Source: CBDAQV01 sp965199335 (GTDB taxonomy: Bacteria; Pseudomonadota; Alphaproteobacteria; CALMVH01). Taken from it: a stretch of DNA of 64,000 nucleotides. Positions 19,181 to 29,549 of the stretch are shown here, piece by piece. A model generated the notes under the pieces. That model saw only the letters and a program-made list of their open reading frames with translations, was not told where the DNA came from and did no database searches. The stretch lies in NCBI GenBank assembly GCA_965199335.1, contig CBDAQZ010000004.1:434001-498000 (forward strand), read 5' to 3'. The position numbers were made by a program, and so were the translations under genes. Numbering within the stretch: the first letter of the stretch is position 1; every line of letters starts with the position of its first letter.

Positions 19181-21388
19181 ATGCCCATTGTACCGATGGA
19201 CACTTCGACACCCACACCGCTTTCGGGACGCGCCGGCATATTGCTGCCGGTCGCGGTCGACCAGGTTTTCGACTATGCCCTGCCCCAGGGCGTGGAACTG
19301 GCATCTGGCACGTTCGTCTCGGTACCGTTCCGCGGCAAGGGCACCGCCGTCGGCGTCGTGTGGGGCGCGGCGCAGGGCGACGTCGCGCCGGGCAGGCTGA
19401 AGACCATCGGCGACGTGCTGGATCTTCCGCCACTGACGCCGGAACTGCTGGAATTCGTCCGCTGGGTCGCCGCGTACACGATGACGCCGCTGGGCATGGT
19501 GCTGCGCATGGTGATGAGCGCCCCCGCCGCCTTCGGCACCATGCCGCAGCGAACGCTGTACCGGGTGCCTGACACGCTGGACGGCGAGCTGACCCCTAAA
19601 CGGCAAGCGGTGGTTGCCGTGCTGCGCGACGGCCATGCGATGACGCTGACAGACCTGGCGCGGGAGGCGGCGGTCGGGCCTTCGGTGATCAAGGCCATGG
19701 CAGCGCAGGGCCTGCTGGAACCGGTCACCGCCCGACGGCGCTCCTTGCGCGCCGGGACGCTGGACCCCGAATACCGCACGCCGCACTTGACGCTGGATCA
19801 GAACGTGGCGGCGTCGAAGCTGCGCGGCGCCGTGGCGCAGGACAGATACAGCGTCACATTGCTGGACGGCGTCACCGGCTCGGGTAAGACGGAAGTCTAT
19901 TTCGAGGCGATCGCGCAGGCGCTTGCCATGGGGAAACAGGCGCTGATCCTGGTGCCGGAGATCGCACTGTCGGCGCAGTTCGTCGAGCGCTTCCGCCCGC
20001 GCTTCGGCGCCACCCCCGCCTTGTGGCATTCCGACCTGACGCCCGCCCAGCGCCGCGACACCTGGCGCGGCGTGGCTGAGGGCGGCGTGCGCGTGGTGAT
20101 CGGCGCGCGTTCCGCCCTGTTCCTGCCCTTCGCCGAGCTGGGCGTGATCGTGGTCGACGAGGAGAACGACCCCAGCTTCAAGCAGGAGGAACAGGTCATC
20201 TACCAGGCGCGCGACATGGCGGTGGTGCGCGCCAAGCTGGAAGATCTGCCCGCTGTGCTGGTATCGGCGACGCCCTCGCTGGAGACGCTGGCGAATGTCG
20301 ACGCGGGGCGCTACGTCCACCTGACCCTGCCCGCGCGCTTCGGCGGCGCGTTGCTGCCCGCGATCAGGCTGCTGGATTTGCGACAGACGAAGCTGCCGGT
20401 GCGGCGCTTCCTGTCGCAGCCGCTGGAAGAGGAGCTGCGCGAGACGCTGGCGGCGGGCGAGCAGAGCCTGCTGTTCCTCAACCGGCGCGGCTATGCGCCG
20501 CTGACCCTGTGCCGCACCTGCGGCCACCGGATGAAATGCCCCAACTGCACCGCCTGGCTGGTGGAACACCGGTCGCAGGATCGGCTGATCTGCCATTACT
20601 GCGCCCATACCGAGCGCATCCCCGAACGCTGCCCGGAATGCGATTCGGAACATTCGATGGTCCCGGTCGGCCCGGGGGTCGAGCGCATCGCCGAGGAGGT
20701 GCGCGCCCTGTTCCCCGAAGCACGGCTGGCGCTGATGGCCAGCGACCTGATGGAGGGACAGGGCGTGCTGGCCGACACGTTGCGCCGCATCGGCAGGAAC
20801 GAGATCGACATCATCGTCGGCACCCAGATCATCGCCAAGGGCCACCATTTTCCCAAGCTGACGCTGGTCGGTGTCATCGATGCCGATCTGGGCCTGGCCG
20901 GCGGGGATTTGCGTGCCGGTGAACGCACCTGGCAATTGATGCAACAGGTCGCCGGCCGCGCCGGCCGCGCCGAGCACGAGGGCCGCGCCCTGATCCAGAC
21001 CTACGATCCGCAGCATCCCGTGATGCAGGCGCTGGTATCGGGCGACCGCGAACGCTTCATGCAGGTGGAGAAATCCGAGCGCCTGTCGGCCTCGATGCCG
21101 CCTTATACGCGGCTGGCGGCGCTGATCGTCTCGGGAGAGGACAAGCTGGCTGTCGAGCAAACCGCGATCACCCTGGGCCGGGTCGCGCCGCATGGGCCGG
21201 AGATCCGCGTCCTGGGCCCCGCCCCCGCGCCGATGTTCATGCTGCGCGGCCGCTTCCGCCACCGCCTGCTGCTGCGGACCGTGCGGACGCTGTCGATCCA
21301 GGCGATCGTGCAGGACTGGCTGGACCGCGTCGAAGTCCCGAATGGCGTGCGCGTCCAGGTCGACATCGATCCTTACAGCTTCATGTGA
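19181..21388 (+). CDS. priA: Primosomal protein N' (PriA helicase)
   Basis: A 735-residue 3'-5' replication-restart helicase. Order: N-terminal 3'BD domain (LLPVAVDQVFDYALPQG), winged helix, helicase lobe 1 with DGVTGSGKTEVY (Walker A) and VDEENDPSFKQEE, zinc-binding insertion with eight Cys in paired CxxC blocks (CRTCGHRMKCPNC...CHYC...CPEC), lobe 2 with QQVAGRAGRAEHEG, and the C-terminal domain. The Walker B/DEAD-type motif has Asn where DEEH is usual. The start could be 19181 (MPIVPMDTS) or 19196. Divergent from DUF484. Confidence 0.94.
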   Translation: MPIVPMDTSTPTPLSGRAGILLPVAVDQVFDYALPQGVELASGTFVSVPFRGKGTAVGVVWGAAQGDVAPGRLKTIGDVLDLPPLTPELLEFVRWVAAYTMTPLGMVLRMVMSAPAAFGTMPQRTLYRVPDTLDGELTPKRQAVVAVLRDGHAMTLTDLAREAAVGPSVIKAMAAQGLLEPVTARRRSLRAGTLDPEYRTPHLTLDQNVAASKLRGAVAQDRYSVTLLDGVTGSGKTEVYFEAIAQALAMGKQALILVPEIALSAQFVERFRPRFGATPALWHSDLTPAQRRDTWRGVAEGGVRVVIGARSALFLPFAELGVIVVDEENDPSFKQEEQVIYQARDMAVVRAKLEDLPAVLVSATPSLETLANVDAGRYVHLTLPARFGGALLPAIRLLDLRQTKLPVRRFLSQPLEEELRETLAAGEQSLLFLNRRGYAPLTLCRTCGHRMKCPNCTAWLVEHRSQDRLICHYCAHTERIPERCPECDSEHSMVPVGPGVERIAEEVRALFPEARLALMASDLMEGQGVLADTLRRIGRNEIDIIVGTQIIAKGHHFPKLTLVGVIDADLGLAGGDLRAGERTWQLMQQVAGRAGRAEHEGRALIQTYDPQHPVMQALVSGDRERFMQVEKSERLSASMPPYTRLAALIVSGEDKLAVEQTAITLGRVAPHGPEIRVLGPAPAPMFMLRGRFRHRLLLRTVRTLSIQAIVQDWLDRVEVPNGVRVQVDIDPYSFM

Positions 21389-21437
21389 CAATAAGAGAGT
21401 TTTGACTCACAAACAATTTGATGATATATGATGGAAT

Positions 21438-21827
21438 ATGAATATCTCAGGCAAATGGATCCTGCCCTTTTGGCTTGCTGGCTGCGCCCTGGCGGTCTGG
21501 CATCTGCTGTATTTGGCGGGCTATAAAATCGACCTGGAGGGCTGGTTGTTCACGGCTTTCCTGTTGCTGTGCTATTCGTTGCCGCTGTTCCTGCTAACCA
21601 AATTTCCCCTTCCTGCGGAACGGTCGCCCGAGCGCTTGATCCTGCTGGCCATGCGGGTTTTGATCATCGCGATCAGCCTAGCCACGCCATTGGTTCGGTT
21701 CCTGCCCAACTACAAGTCGTCAGCGATGGAAGCGCTGGTATACATCGCTTATCCCGTCGTCGAAGTCGGTATCATCGGGGTCATGGTGTTGATCGCAGGC
21801 GGTATAAAGCAATTCGGAAAACATTAA
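21438..21827 (+). CDS. Hypothetical four-helix membrane protein
   Basis: A 129-residue protein with four predicted membrane segments, roughly residues 7-28, 37-55, 69-88 and 101-124, with short charged loops (LPAERSPERL). No conserved motif recognised. It starts 49 bp after priA in AT-rich sequence with no strong ribosome site. Function unknown. Confidence 0.6.
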   Translation: MNISGKWILPFWLAGCALAVWHLLYLAGYKIDLEGWLFTAFLLLCYSLPLFLLTKFPLPAERSPERLILLAMRVLIIAISLATPLVRFLPNYKSSAMEALVYIAYPVVEVGIIGVMVLIAGGIKQFGKH

Positions 21828-21895
21828 TTATTGGTAAATATCTATTGACTTTTTCTCTCTCATAAAGCAGACTGTGCGACTTTCTGGAGAAATTT

Positions 21896-22543
21896 ATGAC
21901 CCACATCTATTCACCCCGCCACGAGGCTTACGCAATCGCCAGCCTAGAGCGGCCGCCAGTAACTCTGGAAGACTGCATGAAGCCGGTTCATGACTCGACC
22001 TTGTACAAGGTCGTTCAGCACGGCCTGAAAATGTTCGGTGAAATGGAAACCGTCGAAGTCAGGCCCCATTCCTGGCTGCTCGAATCCAAGAACAGGGAGA
22101 ACATACAGGTCGTCCTGGCCAACGACGAAGAGTCCAAGCAGGTCGGACAGGTCAATTTGTCTTTTGAACCGGATGGCAAGATCACGCTGGAAGCTCACAC
22201 CAGGAACAATCCTCTCTATCCCGACCTGACACGACGTTTCGACCTCAACGAGAGGACGAAGCGCTTGATCGGAACCGGTGAGATAACCGGCCCAAGAAGC
22301 GTGGAAAACCAGATCGCCGATGGCAGGGCGATCCTGCAGCAGATTGGCGAGGTCTTTTCGCGTGATTCGTTGCGGTTCGCGGATGAGTTTCCCAGCACGA
22401 TGAAAACTATAGATGCAGGCCTCGACAAGTTCCGCACCGATAGCCCGGCAGGCAAGGCGCAGGCTGGTGCCGCGGCATTGCGACAGCAGATAATCGTGCC
22501 CCTGTCCGGACCGACTGCCGCCGGAATGGGAAAGCCGGAATAA
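21896..22543 (+). CDS. Hypothetical cytoplasmic protein
   Basis: A 215-residue soluble protein starting MTHIYSPRHEAYAIASLERP. The middle has beta-rich segments (IQVVLANDEESKQVGQVNLSFEPDGKITLEA), and the end a helical, Ala/Gly-rich region. No signal peptide and no known family recognised. TGGAG lies 7 bp before the ATG. Base composition is a little more AT-rich than neighbouring housekeeping genes, consistent with a lineage-specific gene. Confidence 0.65.
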   Translation: MTHIYSPRHEAYAIASLERPPVTLEDCMKPVHDSTLYKVVQHGLKMFGEMETVEVRPHSWLLESKNRENIQVVLANDEESKQVGQVNLSFEPDGKITLEAHTRNNPLYPDLTRRFDLNERTKRLIGTGEITGPRSVENQIADGRAILQQIGEVFSRDSLRFADEFPSTMKTIDAGLDKFRTDSPAGKAQAGAAALRQQIIVPLSGPTAAGMGKPE

Positions 22544-22556
22544 AATTGACGTTTGC

Positions 22557-23123
22557 ATGGACGTTTCAGTCGGAATGACTGCAGACCGGCCGTTTTATAC
22601 CATTGGGCATTCGAACCGCACCCTCGTGGATTTCGTCGCCTTGTTGCGCGAAGCCGGAGTCGCCATGCTTGTCGATGTCCGCACCGTGCCGCGTTCGCGC
22701 TACAATCCGCAGTTCAACACCGACAGCTTGCCCGCGGCCCTTGCCGAGCATAGGATAGGTTATCGGCACTTGCCTAGTCTTGGGGGTCGTCGCCCCCAGA
22801 CCCATGCCCCCTCGCCCAACGATTTCTGGGAGGCAGGCGGCTTCCGCAGTTTCGCGGATTACGCGCATACGGCTGAGTTTCGTACGGGACTGGCCGGGCT
22901 GCTATCGCTACAAGAGGCGCATTCCTGCGCGATCATGTGCGCAGAGGCGAAATGGTGGCAATGCCATCGCCGCATCATCACCGACTATCTGCTGGCAGCG
23001 GGCGGCACCGTTCGGCACATAGTGGGCATGGGCGACATTCAGGACGCCGTAATGACGCCACAGGCGCGCAACGGGCCGGACGGCACTCTGGTCTATCCCA
23101 CGCAAGCGCCCCTGCTGCTTTAG
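22557..23123 (+). CDS. DUF488-family protein
   Basis: A 188-residue protein with the family signature YTIGHSNRTLVDFVALLREAG and VDVRTVPRSRYNPQFN, plus the Cys-containing CAEAKWWQCHRRIITDYL block. DUF488 proteins are of unknown function. The start could be 22557 or the ATG at 22575. It follows the hypothetical gene by 13 bp and converges on the diguanylate cyclase gene with a single base between stops. Confidence 0.88.
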   Translation: MDVSVGMTADRPFYTIGHSNRTLVDFVALLREAGVAMLVDVRTVPRSRYNPQFNTDSLPAALAEHRIGYRHLPSLGGRRPQTHAPSPNDFWEAGGFRSFADYAHTAEFRTGLAGLLSLQEAHSCAIMCAEAKWWQCHRRIITDYLLAAGGTVRHIVGMGDIQDAVMTPQARNGPDGTLVYPTQAPLLL

Positions 23124-23124
23124 A

Positions 23125-24618
23125 TCAACCCGTCCCGGCGATGGCGAAGGTTTTCACCGGGCCGCTGCTGCCATTGGCCATGACGCAGTTGCGGCCATTG
23201 TGCTTTGCCGCATAGAGCAGCGTATCGGCGGCCGCAATCAGTCCCTGCGCCTCGTTTTCCAGCGCGGGCATCTGCATCTCGACGCCCAGGCTGATGGTCA
23301 CTCGTCCATCGGTAGTGCCAGCATGTACGATCTGCAGCGATTCGATGCGCCGGCGGATCTGCTCGGCCACGAAACGCGCGCCCTCCAGCTGGGTATGCGG
23401 CAGTAGGACCACGAATTCCTCACCGCCGTAGCGCGCCACCAGATCGCCCGGACGGCGCACCACCTCGGCCAGCCCGGCGGCCACGGCCTTCAGGCATTCG
23501 TCGCCCGCCGGATGGCCGTAACGGTCGTTGAATAGCTTGAAACAGTCGATATCGATCATGATCGCGCTGAGCGGCGTCCCGTCGCGGATACCGCGCTTCC
23601 ATTCGCGCTGCAGGAATTCGTCGAACATGCGACGATTGGCGATGCCGGTCAGCTGGTCGGTCGCCGCCAGCTGACGCAACTGGTCCTGCGCCGTGCGCAG
23701 GCTGCGTTCCAGCCGCTTGCGTTCCGACAGGGCGATGGCGATCGGCAGGGCCATGCAGACGCAGGTCAGGATGAAGAACTGCGCCATCAGAATGCGCTGC
23801 CCCTCGGTCGCACTGAGCATCAGCATGAAGGGGCCGGTGCCGTGCAATGTGAAGAAGCTGACAACCACGCCCACGATGAATAGGCCGACGGTCATGCCGG
23901 GAAAACCCAGCTGGAAGACGACCAGCGCCACAAAGGGGAAGACGAGGAACAGCAAGGGCAGCTGCGTCTGCGCAAAGACGAATGTCGTCGCCATGGCAAG
24001 CAGCAACAGGACGGTGGCCGTCCTGACAAGGGCCGTTCGCTTCAGCAGGGGACCGAAATCCTTGAACAGTACGGTCAGCGTCAGTGGCGTCTCGATGGCC
24101 AGGCCCATGCCATGCGCCAGATACCAGACCTGAACCGTCTGCATTATGGGCGTGCCGGCGATATAATAGCGGGCCGCGCCGGCCACGACGACGCTGACCG
24201 CGGGCGCGACCAGGAAGGCGATCATCATGCGCAGGGCTGAACCGCGATCGGTAAAGTGATGGGCCGGCCGGTCGGGCCGATAAACGATCATCGCCGCGCA
24301 CAATATCTCGACGATGTTCGCACTGCTGAGCGCCAACGTGAGCGCGGGCACCGAGCCACGCAGGACGCCGACCGTGGCGTTGGCCGTGAAACCCGTCAGT
24401 AAATAAGCCACCCAGTAACGCCGGGGGCAAGTCAGCAGCACGCCCAACGTGATGCCGTTGGCAAACCATACCACGGCAATGTGGCTTTTGACGGTTACCA
24501 GGTTGGATGCGATGAAACTGGCTATCGCCACCATGACCGCCAGGCCGATGATGCTGGAAAGCGGTGGACAGTAAGTCCGCAGGGAAAACGATCCCGATAG
24601 GTCCAGGCTTCTGTTCAC
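23125..24618 (-). CDS. MASE1-like membrane diguanylate cyclase
   Basis: A 497-residue protein making cyclic di-GMP from GTP. About eight N-terminal membrane segments (25-305) match a MASE1-type sensory domain, followed by a short coiled linker (SERKRLERSLRTAQDQLRQLA) and a GGDEF domain beginning DQLTGIANRR. The active site is GGEEF, and RPGD five residues before it is a complete I-site for product inhibition. No EAL domain. Alone on the minus strand, upstream of an OmpA-type lipoprotein gene running the same way. Confidence 0.92.
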   Translation of the reverse strand: MNRSLDLSGSFSLRTYCPPLSSIIGLAVMVAIASFIASNLVTVKSHIAVVWFANGITLGVLLTCPRRYWVAYLLTGFTANATVGVLRGSVPALTLALSSANIVEILCAAMIVYRPDRPAHHFTDRGSALRMMIAFLVAPAVSVVVAGAARYYIAGTPIMQTVQVWYLAHGMGLAIETPLTLTVLFKDFGPLLKRTALVRTATVLLLLAMATTFVFAQTQLPLLFLVFPFVALVVFQLGFPGMTVGLFIVGVVVSFFTLHGTGPFMLMLSATEGQRILMAQFFILTCVCMALPIAIALSERKRLERSLRTAQDQLRQLAATDQLTGIANRRMFDEFLQREWKRGIRDGTPLSAIMIDIDCFKLFNDRYGHPAGDECLKAVAAGLAEVVRRPGDLVARYGGEEFVVLLPHTQLEGARFVAEQIRRRIESLQIVHAGTTDGRVTISLGVEMQMPALENEAQGLIAAADTLLYAAKHNGRNCVMANGSSGPVKTFAIAGTG

Positions 24619-24695
24619 ACCGGCATGAATAACCCGGTTTTGGCTAAATCTTGCTTAACCGCGCCTTTAAACGACCGTCTTTACCGAAATCGACC

Positions 24696-25145
24696 TTACT
24701 TAACGCCGGTCGCAGGTCCGGGCGGGCCGCTATTGTCCTTGGTCAGGCGGATTTCGATGCGGCGGTCGCCCGTGGGGCCCAGCGTATCGTTGGCAGGACC
24801 CAGCGGCAGGGTGGTGATGATAGTGGGATCGACACCCAGATCGACCAGGGTTTTCTGTACCAGAGCGGTTCGGTGGCTGGAGACCTGATGATTTGCCGCC
24901 TCGGACCCGACCCTGTCGGAATAGCCGGCGATGATGATGCTTTGCGGCCGCAGCTTGCCGACCGCGTCGGCGGCGCGCTGCACGATGGCATAGCCATCCG
25001 GCGTCAGCTCGGCGCTGTTGGTTTCGAAAAACACGTAATAATCCATAGGGATGCCTGAATAATCCTCCTGATGATGCGCGCAGCCATCCAGGGTCAGGGA
25101 AAGCGGCGCGAATACGAAAAGCGTCAAAAGAAGAAGCCGGCGCAA
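24696..25145 (-). CDS. OmpA/Pal-type outer-membrane lipoprotein
   Basis: A 149-residue protein with a lipoprotein signal (LSLTLDGC, Cys22) followed by a single OmpA C-terminal peptidoglycan-binding domain: YYVFFETNSAELTPDG, IIIAGYSDRVGSEAANHQVSSHRT and the closing GDRRIEIRL. It would anchor the outer membrane to peptidoglycan. Shorter than Pal and without an N-terminal linker. Divergent from the ATP synthase operon. Confidence 0.85.
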   Translation of the reverse strand: MRRLLLLTLFVFAPLSLTLDGCAHHQEDYSGIPMDYYVFFETNSAELTPDGYAIVQRAADAVGKLRPQSIIIAGYSDRVGSEAANHQVSSHRTALVQKTLVDLGVDPTIITTLPLGPANDTLGPTGDRRIEIRLTKDNSGPPGPATGVK

Positions 25146-25301
25146 TGGAAACTCCCTGGCTGTAACCTAAACTCTTGTACGCGATGCTCTAAGACGGCGT
25201 TGCGCACCTTGGAAGTGTATGTTAGACGAACGCCGTGCAAGCGCAACCGTCTTTCCCGGTGGGCTTGTTCCACAAAATGTAATTGGCTTTAGAGGCAGAA
25301 T

Positions 25302-25850
25302 TTGAGTTCTACCCATACAGCTGTCGCGCGGCGATACGCGGAAGCATTGTTCGAGCTTGCCGAGGGGCCGGCGCTCGACGGTGTTGCGCGTGACATCGAG
25401 GCTTTGCGCGGCATCCTGGCGAAAAGCGCCGACCTGCGCCGCATCGTCGCCAGCCCGCTGGTGTCGGGCAAGGGTCGTGAAGCCGCGATCAAGGCCATCG
25501 CCGAACAGGCGCAGTTCGGCGATATTACCCGCCGTTTCCTGGGCGTGGTCGCACATAACAACCGGCTGGGCGACATCGGCGACATCGTCGCCGCCTTCCT
25601 GAGCGAGGTCGCAGATCGCCGCGGCCTGAAGCAGGTCGAGGTCACTTCCGCCACCCCGCTGGACGAGGGCCGGCGCGCCGCGATCGAGGCCGGCCTGAAC
25701 CAGGCGCTGGCGGCGAAGACCGTGCTGACCCTGAAAATAGATCCCGCCATCATCGGCGGCCTTGTCATCCGCGTCGGCTCACGCCTGATCGACGCATCCG
25801 TAAAAACCAAGCTGGACCGTCTGGCACGCGTCCTTAAAACAGCAGCCTAA
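25302..25850 (+). CDS. atpH: ATP synthase F1 subunit delta
   Basis: A 182-residue delta subunit, linking F1 to the peripheral stalk. ARRYAEALFELA at the N-terminus and IDPAIIGGLVIRVGSRLIDASVKTKLDRL at the C-terminus are family blocks. The start is TTG (25302) with GAGG 8 bp upstream. First gene of the operon, 18 bp before atpA. Confidence 0.95.
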   Translation: MSSTHTAVARRYAEALFELAEGPALDGVARDIEALRGILAKSADLRRIVASPLVSGKGREAAIKAIAEQAQFGDITRRFLGVVAHNNRLGDIGDIVAAFLSEVADRRGLKQVEVTSATPLDEGRRAAIEAGLNQALAAKTVLTLKIDPAIIGGLVIRVGSRLIDASVKTKLDRLARVLKTAA

Positions 25851-25868
25851 CTGGAAGACTGAATACAC

Positions 25869-27398
<1,530 letters not shown>

Positions 27399-27414
27399 TG
27401 TCTTTTGTTGACCC

Positions 27415-27511
27415 GTCATCCTGGACAGGCCCGCAGGGCGGCGCTTCGGGATTTATAGCCCGCTTTCCGCAAGGGCGGAACGATGGACCCCGGATCAAGT
27501 CCGGGGTGACG
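27415..27511. repeat. Dispersed palindromic element abutting a start codon
   Basis: GTCATCCTGGACAGG opens the copy and CCCCGGATCAAGTCCGGGGT with GACG closes it; a second inner hairpin TTCCGC-AAGG-GCGGAA is present. The last base adjoins the ATG of the next gene, so the element supplies the whole 5' region between atpA and that gene. Confidence 0.75.
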
Positions 27512-27967
27512 ATGTACGCGGCCATATTGGTCGCGACCGCTACACCGCAGGCAGTGCGGGCGGACCCCTGCCTTGCCTATGGCGAACAGACGACGCTATC
27601 GGGCACGATGGCCATGGTATCGCCATGCCCGTCCGCCGAGGAACCTGGCCTGCATCAGCGCGCCTGCAAGGATTCGATGCCGGCCCGCCGAGTGCTTGTC
27701 CTGCCACAGGCGATCTGCGTCATCCAGGACGGCGGACTCCACCTCGATGCCGCGACCGAGTCCGTGACGGAAGTCGAACTCGATTATCCTGGCCACAACC
27801 CCTTGCCACCGGGCAACTACAATCTTCCGGCGGAGGTTTTTCTTGCACCGGGGAGCAAAGTGACGGCGGTAGGCAAGCTGGCTCATGGCAAGGACAATTT
27901 CTGGGTGACGGATTATGTTTTCAAGGCAATATCGGTAAAGGCGCATAGCGATCATGCCCAGCCTTAA
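27512..27967 (+). CDS. Secreted hypothetical protein inserted in ATP synthase operon (DUF4431-like)
   Basis: A 151-residue protein with a short signal-like N-terminus (MYAAILVATATPQAVRA) and a mature part starting DPCLAYGEQTTLSGTM. Cys residues at four positions and the order 'C-x-Y...LSGT...ICV...VTEVEL...V.G.L' are reminiscent of DUF4431 OB-fold proteins; this is a weak resemblance. Its start touches a palindromic repeat, and its last 14 bases (ATGCCCAGCCTTAA) are identical to the bases where atpG begins. The frame is open 38 codons further upstream, but only through the repeat. Not a known ATPase subunit. Confidence 0.65.
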   Translation: MYAAILVATATPQAVRADPCLAYGEQTTLSGTMAMVSPCPSAEEPGLHQRACKDSMPARRVLVLPQAICVIQDGGLHLDAATESVTEVELDYPGHNPLPPGNYNLPAEVFLAPGSKVTAVGKLAHGKDNFWVTDYVFKAISVKAHSDHAQP

Positions 27968-28067
27968 GGACATTCGCATCGGCTCGGCCAGGTCGCCGCT
28001 CGGGATTGCCTCGGCGATAGGGGCAGGCAGAGAAAGCGCGAAAGCAATTCGCGTAACCGTCCTATGA
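27954..28067 (+). pseudogene. Decayed copy of the atpG 5' end
   Basis: A 37-codon frame starting MPSLKDIRIGSARS, compared with AtpG MPSLKDLRTRIGSVKS. The first 15 bases match atpG except for G for A at base 15, and similarity continues with a 6-bp deletion to about base 70 (CCTCGGCGAT shared), then is lost. It overlaps the preceding gene by 14 bp and the next gene by 4 bp (ATGA), exactly as a functional coupled ORF would. Remnant of a duplication; it may persist as a coupling leader. Confidence 0.65.
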
Positions 28068-28675
28068 AAAAGTTCTGGCCATTCGTACTGGGCGTTCTCG
28101 CGTTGCCGGTTTTGATCGTAGTCTGGATAATTGTGGGCACACGGCAGTACGATGTTGCCGATGTCGTATATACGGTGCATTCGGGGGACGATTTGTGCCA
28201 GACCTTTGCCTATTCCAGGCGGAACTCCTCTCCCTATGCTGTAATTGCCGGGTTAGGAATATGGCTTGATGAAACTGGCAATCTGGTTTCCGACATATCC
28301 TTTCAAGCAGAAGAACCCGATGCCATCGGGTCCGGCCATGCCGTTGAGTTAACGCCGTTGACGCTGGTCTTCAACAAAGTCGGCTGGTCGTTTCATAATG
28401 CCAAAAAAGTGGTTGATCTGAACGTGCTGAATCTGATGATCGCTGATGAAAAGCTTACCGGGAGCGTGAAGGATGAATTCCTTTCCGGGCACTTCAACAT
28501 CAGGTCCGATGTAAGCTTCCTGAAGCCGAGCAAATACCACTTTCATGCGGCTGTACCCTCGGCTGTCGTGAACTCGTTCGAAAATTGTTTGAATGTCATA
28601 AGCGAAGCCAGGAATTTGACGCCTGGCAATGTTGCCGCACGTTATTCGGGAGGTAAGTTCGATGCCCAGCCTTAA
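28064..28675 (+). CDS. Membrane-anchored hypothetical protein inserted in ATP synthase operon
   Basis: A 203-residue protein with one N-terminal membrane anchor (residues 5-25, WPFVLGVLALPVLIVVWIIV) and an extracytoplasmic domain with two Cys (DDLCQTFAY and FENCLNV). Base composition is visibly more AT-rich than the atp genes, suggesting transfer. It overlaps the atpG remnant by ATGA and its last 14 bases overlap the true atpG start, which also carries the GGGAGG site. No family recognised. It is not one of the known ATPase assembly factors by eye. Confidence 0.7.
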   Translation: MKKFWPFVLGVLALPVLIVVWIIVGTRQYDVADVVYTVHSGDDLCQTFAYSRRNSSPYAVIAGLGIWLDETGNLVSDISFQAEEPDAIGSGHAVELTPLTLVFNKVGWSFHNAKKVVDLNVLNLMIADEKLTGSVKDEFLSGHFNIRSDVSFLKPSKYHFHAAVPSAVVNSFENCLNVISEARNLTPGNVAARYSGGKFDAQP

Positions 28676-29549
28676 AGACCTCCGCACGCGCATCGGTTCG
28701 GTCAAGTCGACACGCAAGATCACCTCGGCGATGAAGATGGTCGCGGCCGCGAAACTGCGCCGTGCGCAGGAGCATGCCGAGGCGGGACAGCCTTACGCCG
28801 ACCGCATGGCCGGCATGCTGTCGCGCCTGGCCGCCAACATCACGCCGGGACCGACGACATCGAAGCTGCTGACCGGCACCGGGCGCGACTTGGTGCACCT
28901 GGTCGTGGTCATCACGTCGGACCGCGGCCTAGCCGGCGGCTTCAACTTCACCGCCGCGCGCGAGGCGAGGCGGCTGACGCAGCGCCTGCTGTCGGAAGGC
29001 AAGACGGTCAAGCTGATCACGCTGGGCCGCAAGGGACGCGAATCGCTGCGCCGCGACCACGCCGCGCGCATGCTGGACTACGCCGATACCGGCACGACCA
29101 AGGTTTCCTTCGCCGATGCCGAGGCGGTCGCCGAATTCATGCTGGGCATGTTCGAGCGCCACGAGTTCGACGTCGCCAGCATCGTCTACAACCGCTTCAA
29201 GTCGGTGATCGCGCAGATCCCGACCGTGCAGCAGGTGATACCGTTCAAGCTGGAAAAACCTGTCGCCAACGAAAACGCCACCGTCGGCCCCAAGCCGGTG
29301 TACGAGTTCGAGCCCAGCGAGGAGGAAATCCTGGCCGCGCTGCTGCCGCGCAACCTGGCCGTCCAGATCTACCGCGCCCTGCTGGACAGCGCGGCAGGCG
29401 AGCAGGCGGCGCGCATGACCGCGATGGACAACGCCACGCGCAACGCCGGCGACATGATCAACAAGCTGACGCTGAACTACAACCGCGCCCGCCAGGCGTA
29501 CATCACCAAGGAGCTGATCGAGATCATCTCCGGCGCAGAGGCAGTATGA
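28662..29549 (+). CDS. atpG: ATP synthase F1 subunit gamma
   Basis: A 295-residue central-stalk subunit: MPSLKDLRTRIGSVKSTRKI at the N-terminus, LAGGFN in the middle, and DNATRNAGDMINKLTLNYNRARQ at the C-terminus, the two helices forming the rotating coiled coil. The start at 28662 is set by GGGAGG 9 bp upstream and homology. Its first 14 bases overlap the end of the preceding non-ATPase gene; its stop overlaps the next small ORF by ATGA. Confidence 0.97.
   Translation: MPSLKDLRTRIGSVKSTRKITSAMKMVAAAKLRRAQEHAEAGQPYADRMAGMLSRLAANITPGPTTSKLLTGTGRDLVHLVVVITSDRGLAGGFNFTAAREARRLTQRLLSEGKTVKLITLGRKGRESLRRDHAARMLDYADTGTTKVSFADAEAVAEFMLGMFERHEFDVASIVYNRFKSVIAQIPTVQQVIPFKLEKPVANENATVGPKPVYEFEPSEEEILAALLPRNLAVQIYRALLDSAAGEQAARMTAMDNATRNAGDMINKLTLNYNRARQAYITKELIEIISGAEAV

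Noticed and set aside
19172..21391. A 739-codon frame antisense to priA, and similar ones over atpA (26178-27419), atpD (30008-31396), maeB (44924-46252), the efflux genes (49958-51619, 53455-54642) and tuf (57540-58889)
   Set aside because: Each lies fully opposite a conserved gene and shows mirror-image composition; no motifs, no ribosome sites.
27954..28067. The 37-codon frame as an independent small gene
   Set aside because: Its N-terminus follows AtpG, and base-level similarity to the atpG start continues past the shared 14 bases, so a remnant is the better explanation, though a retained coupling role is possible.
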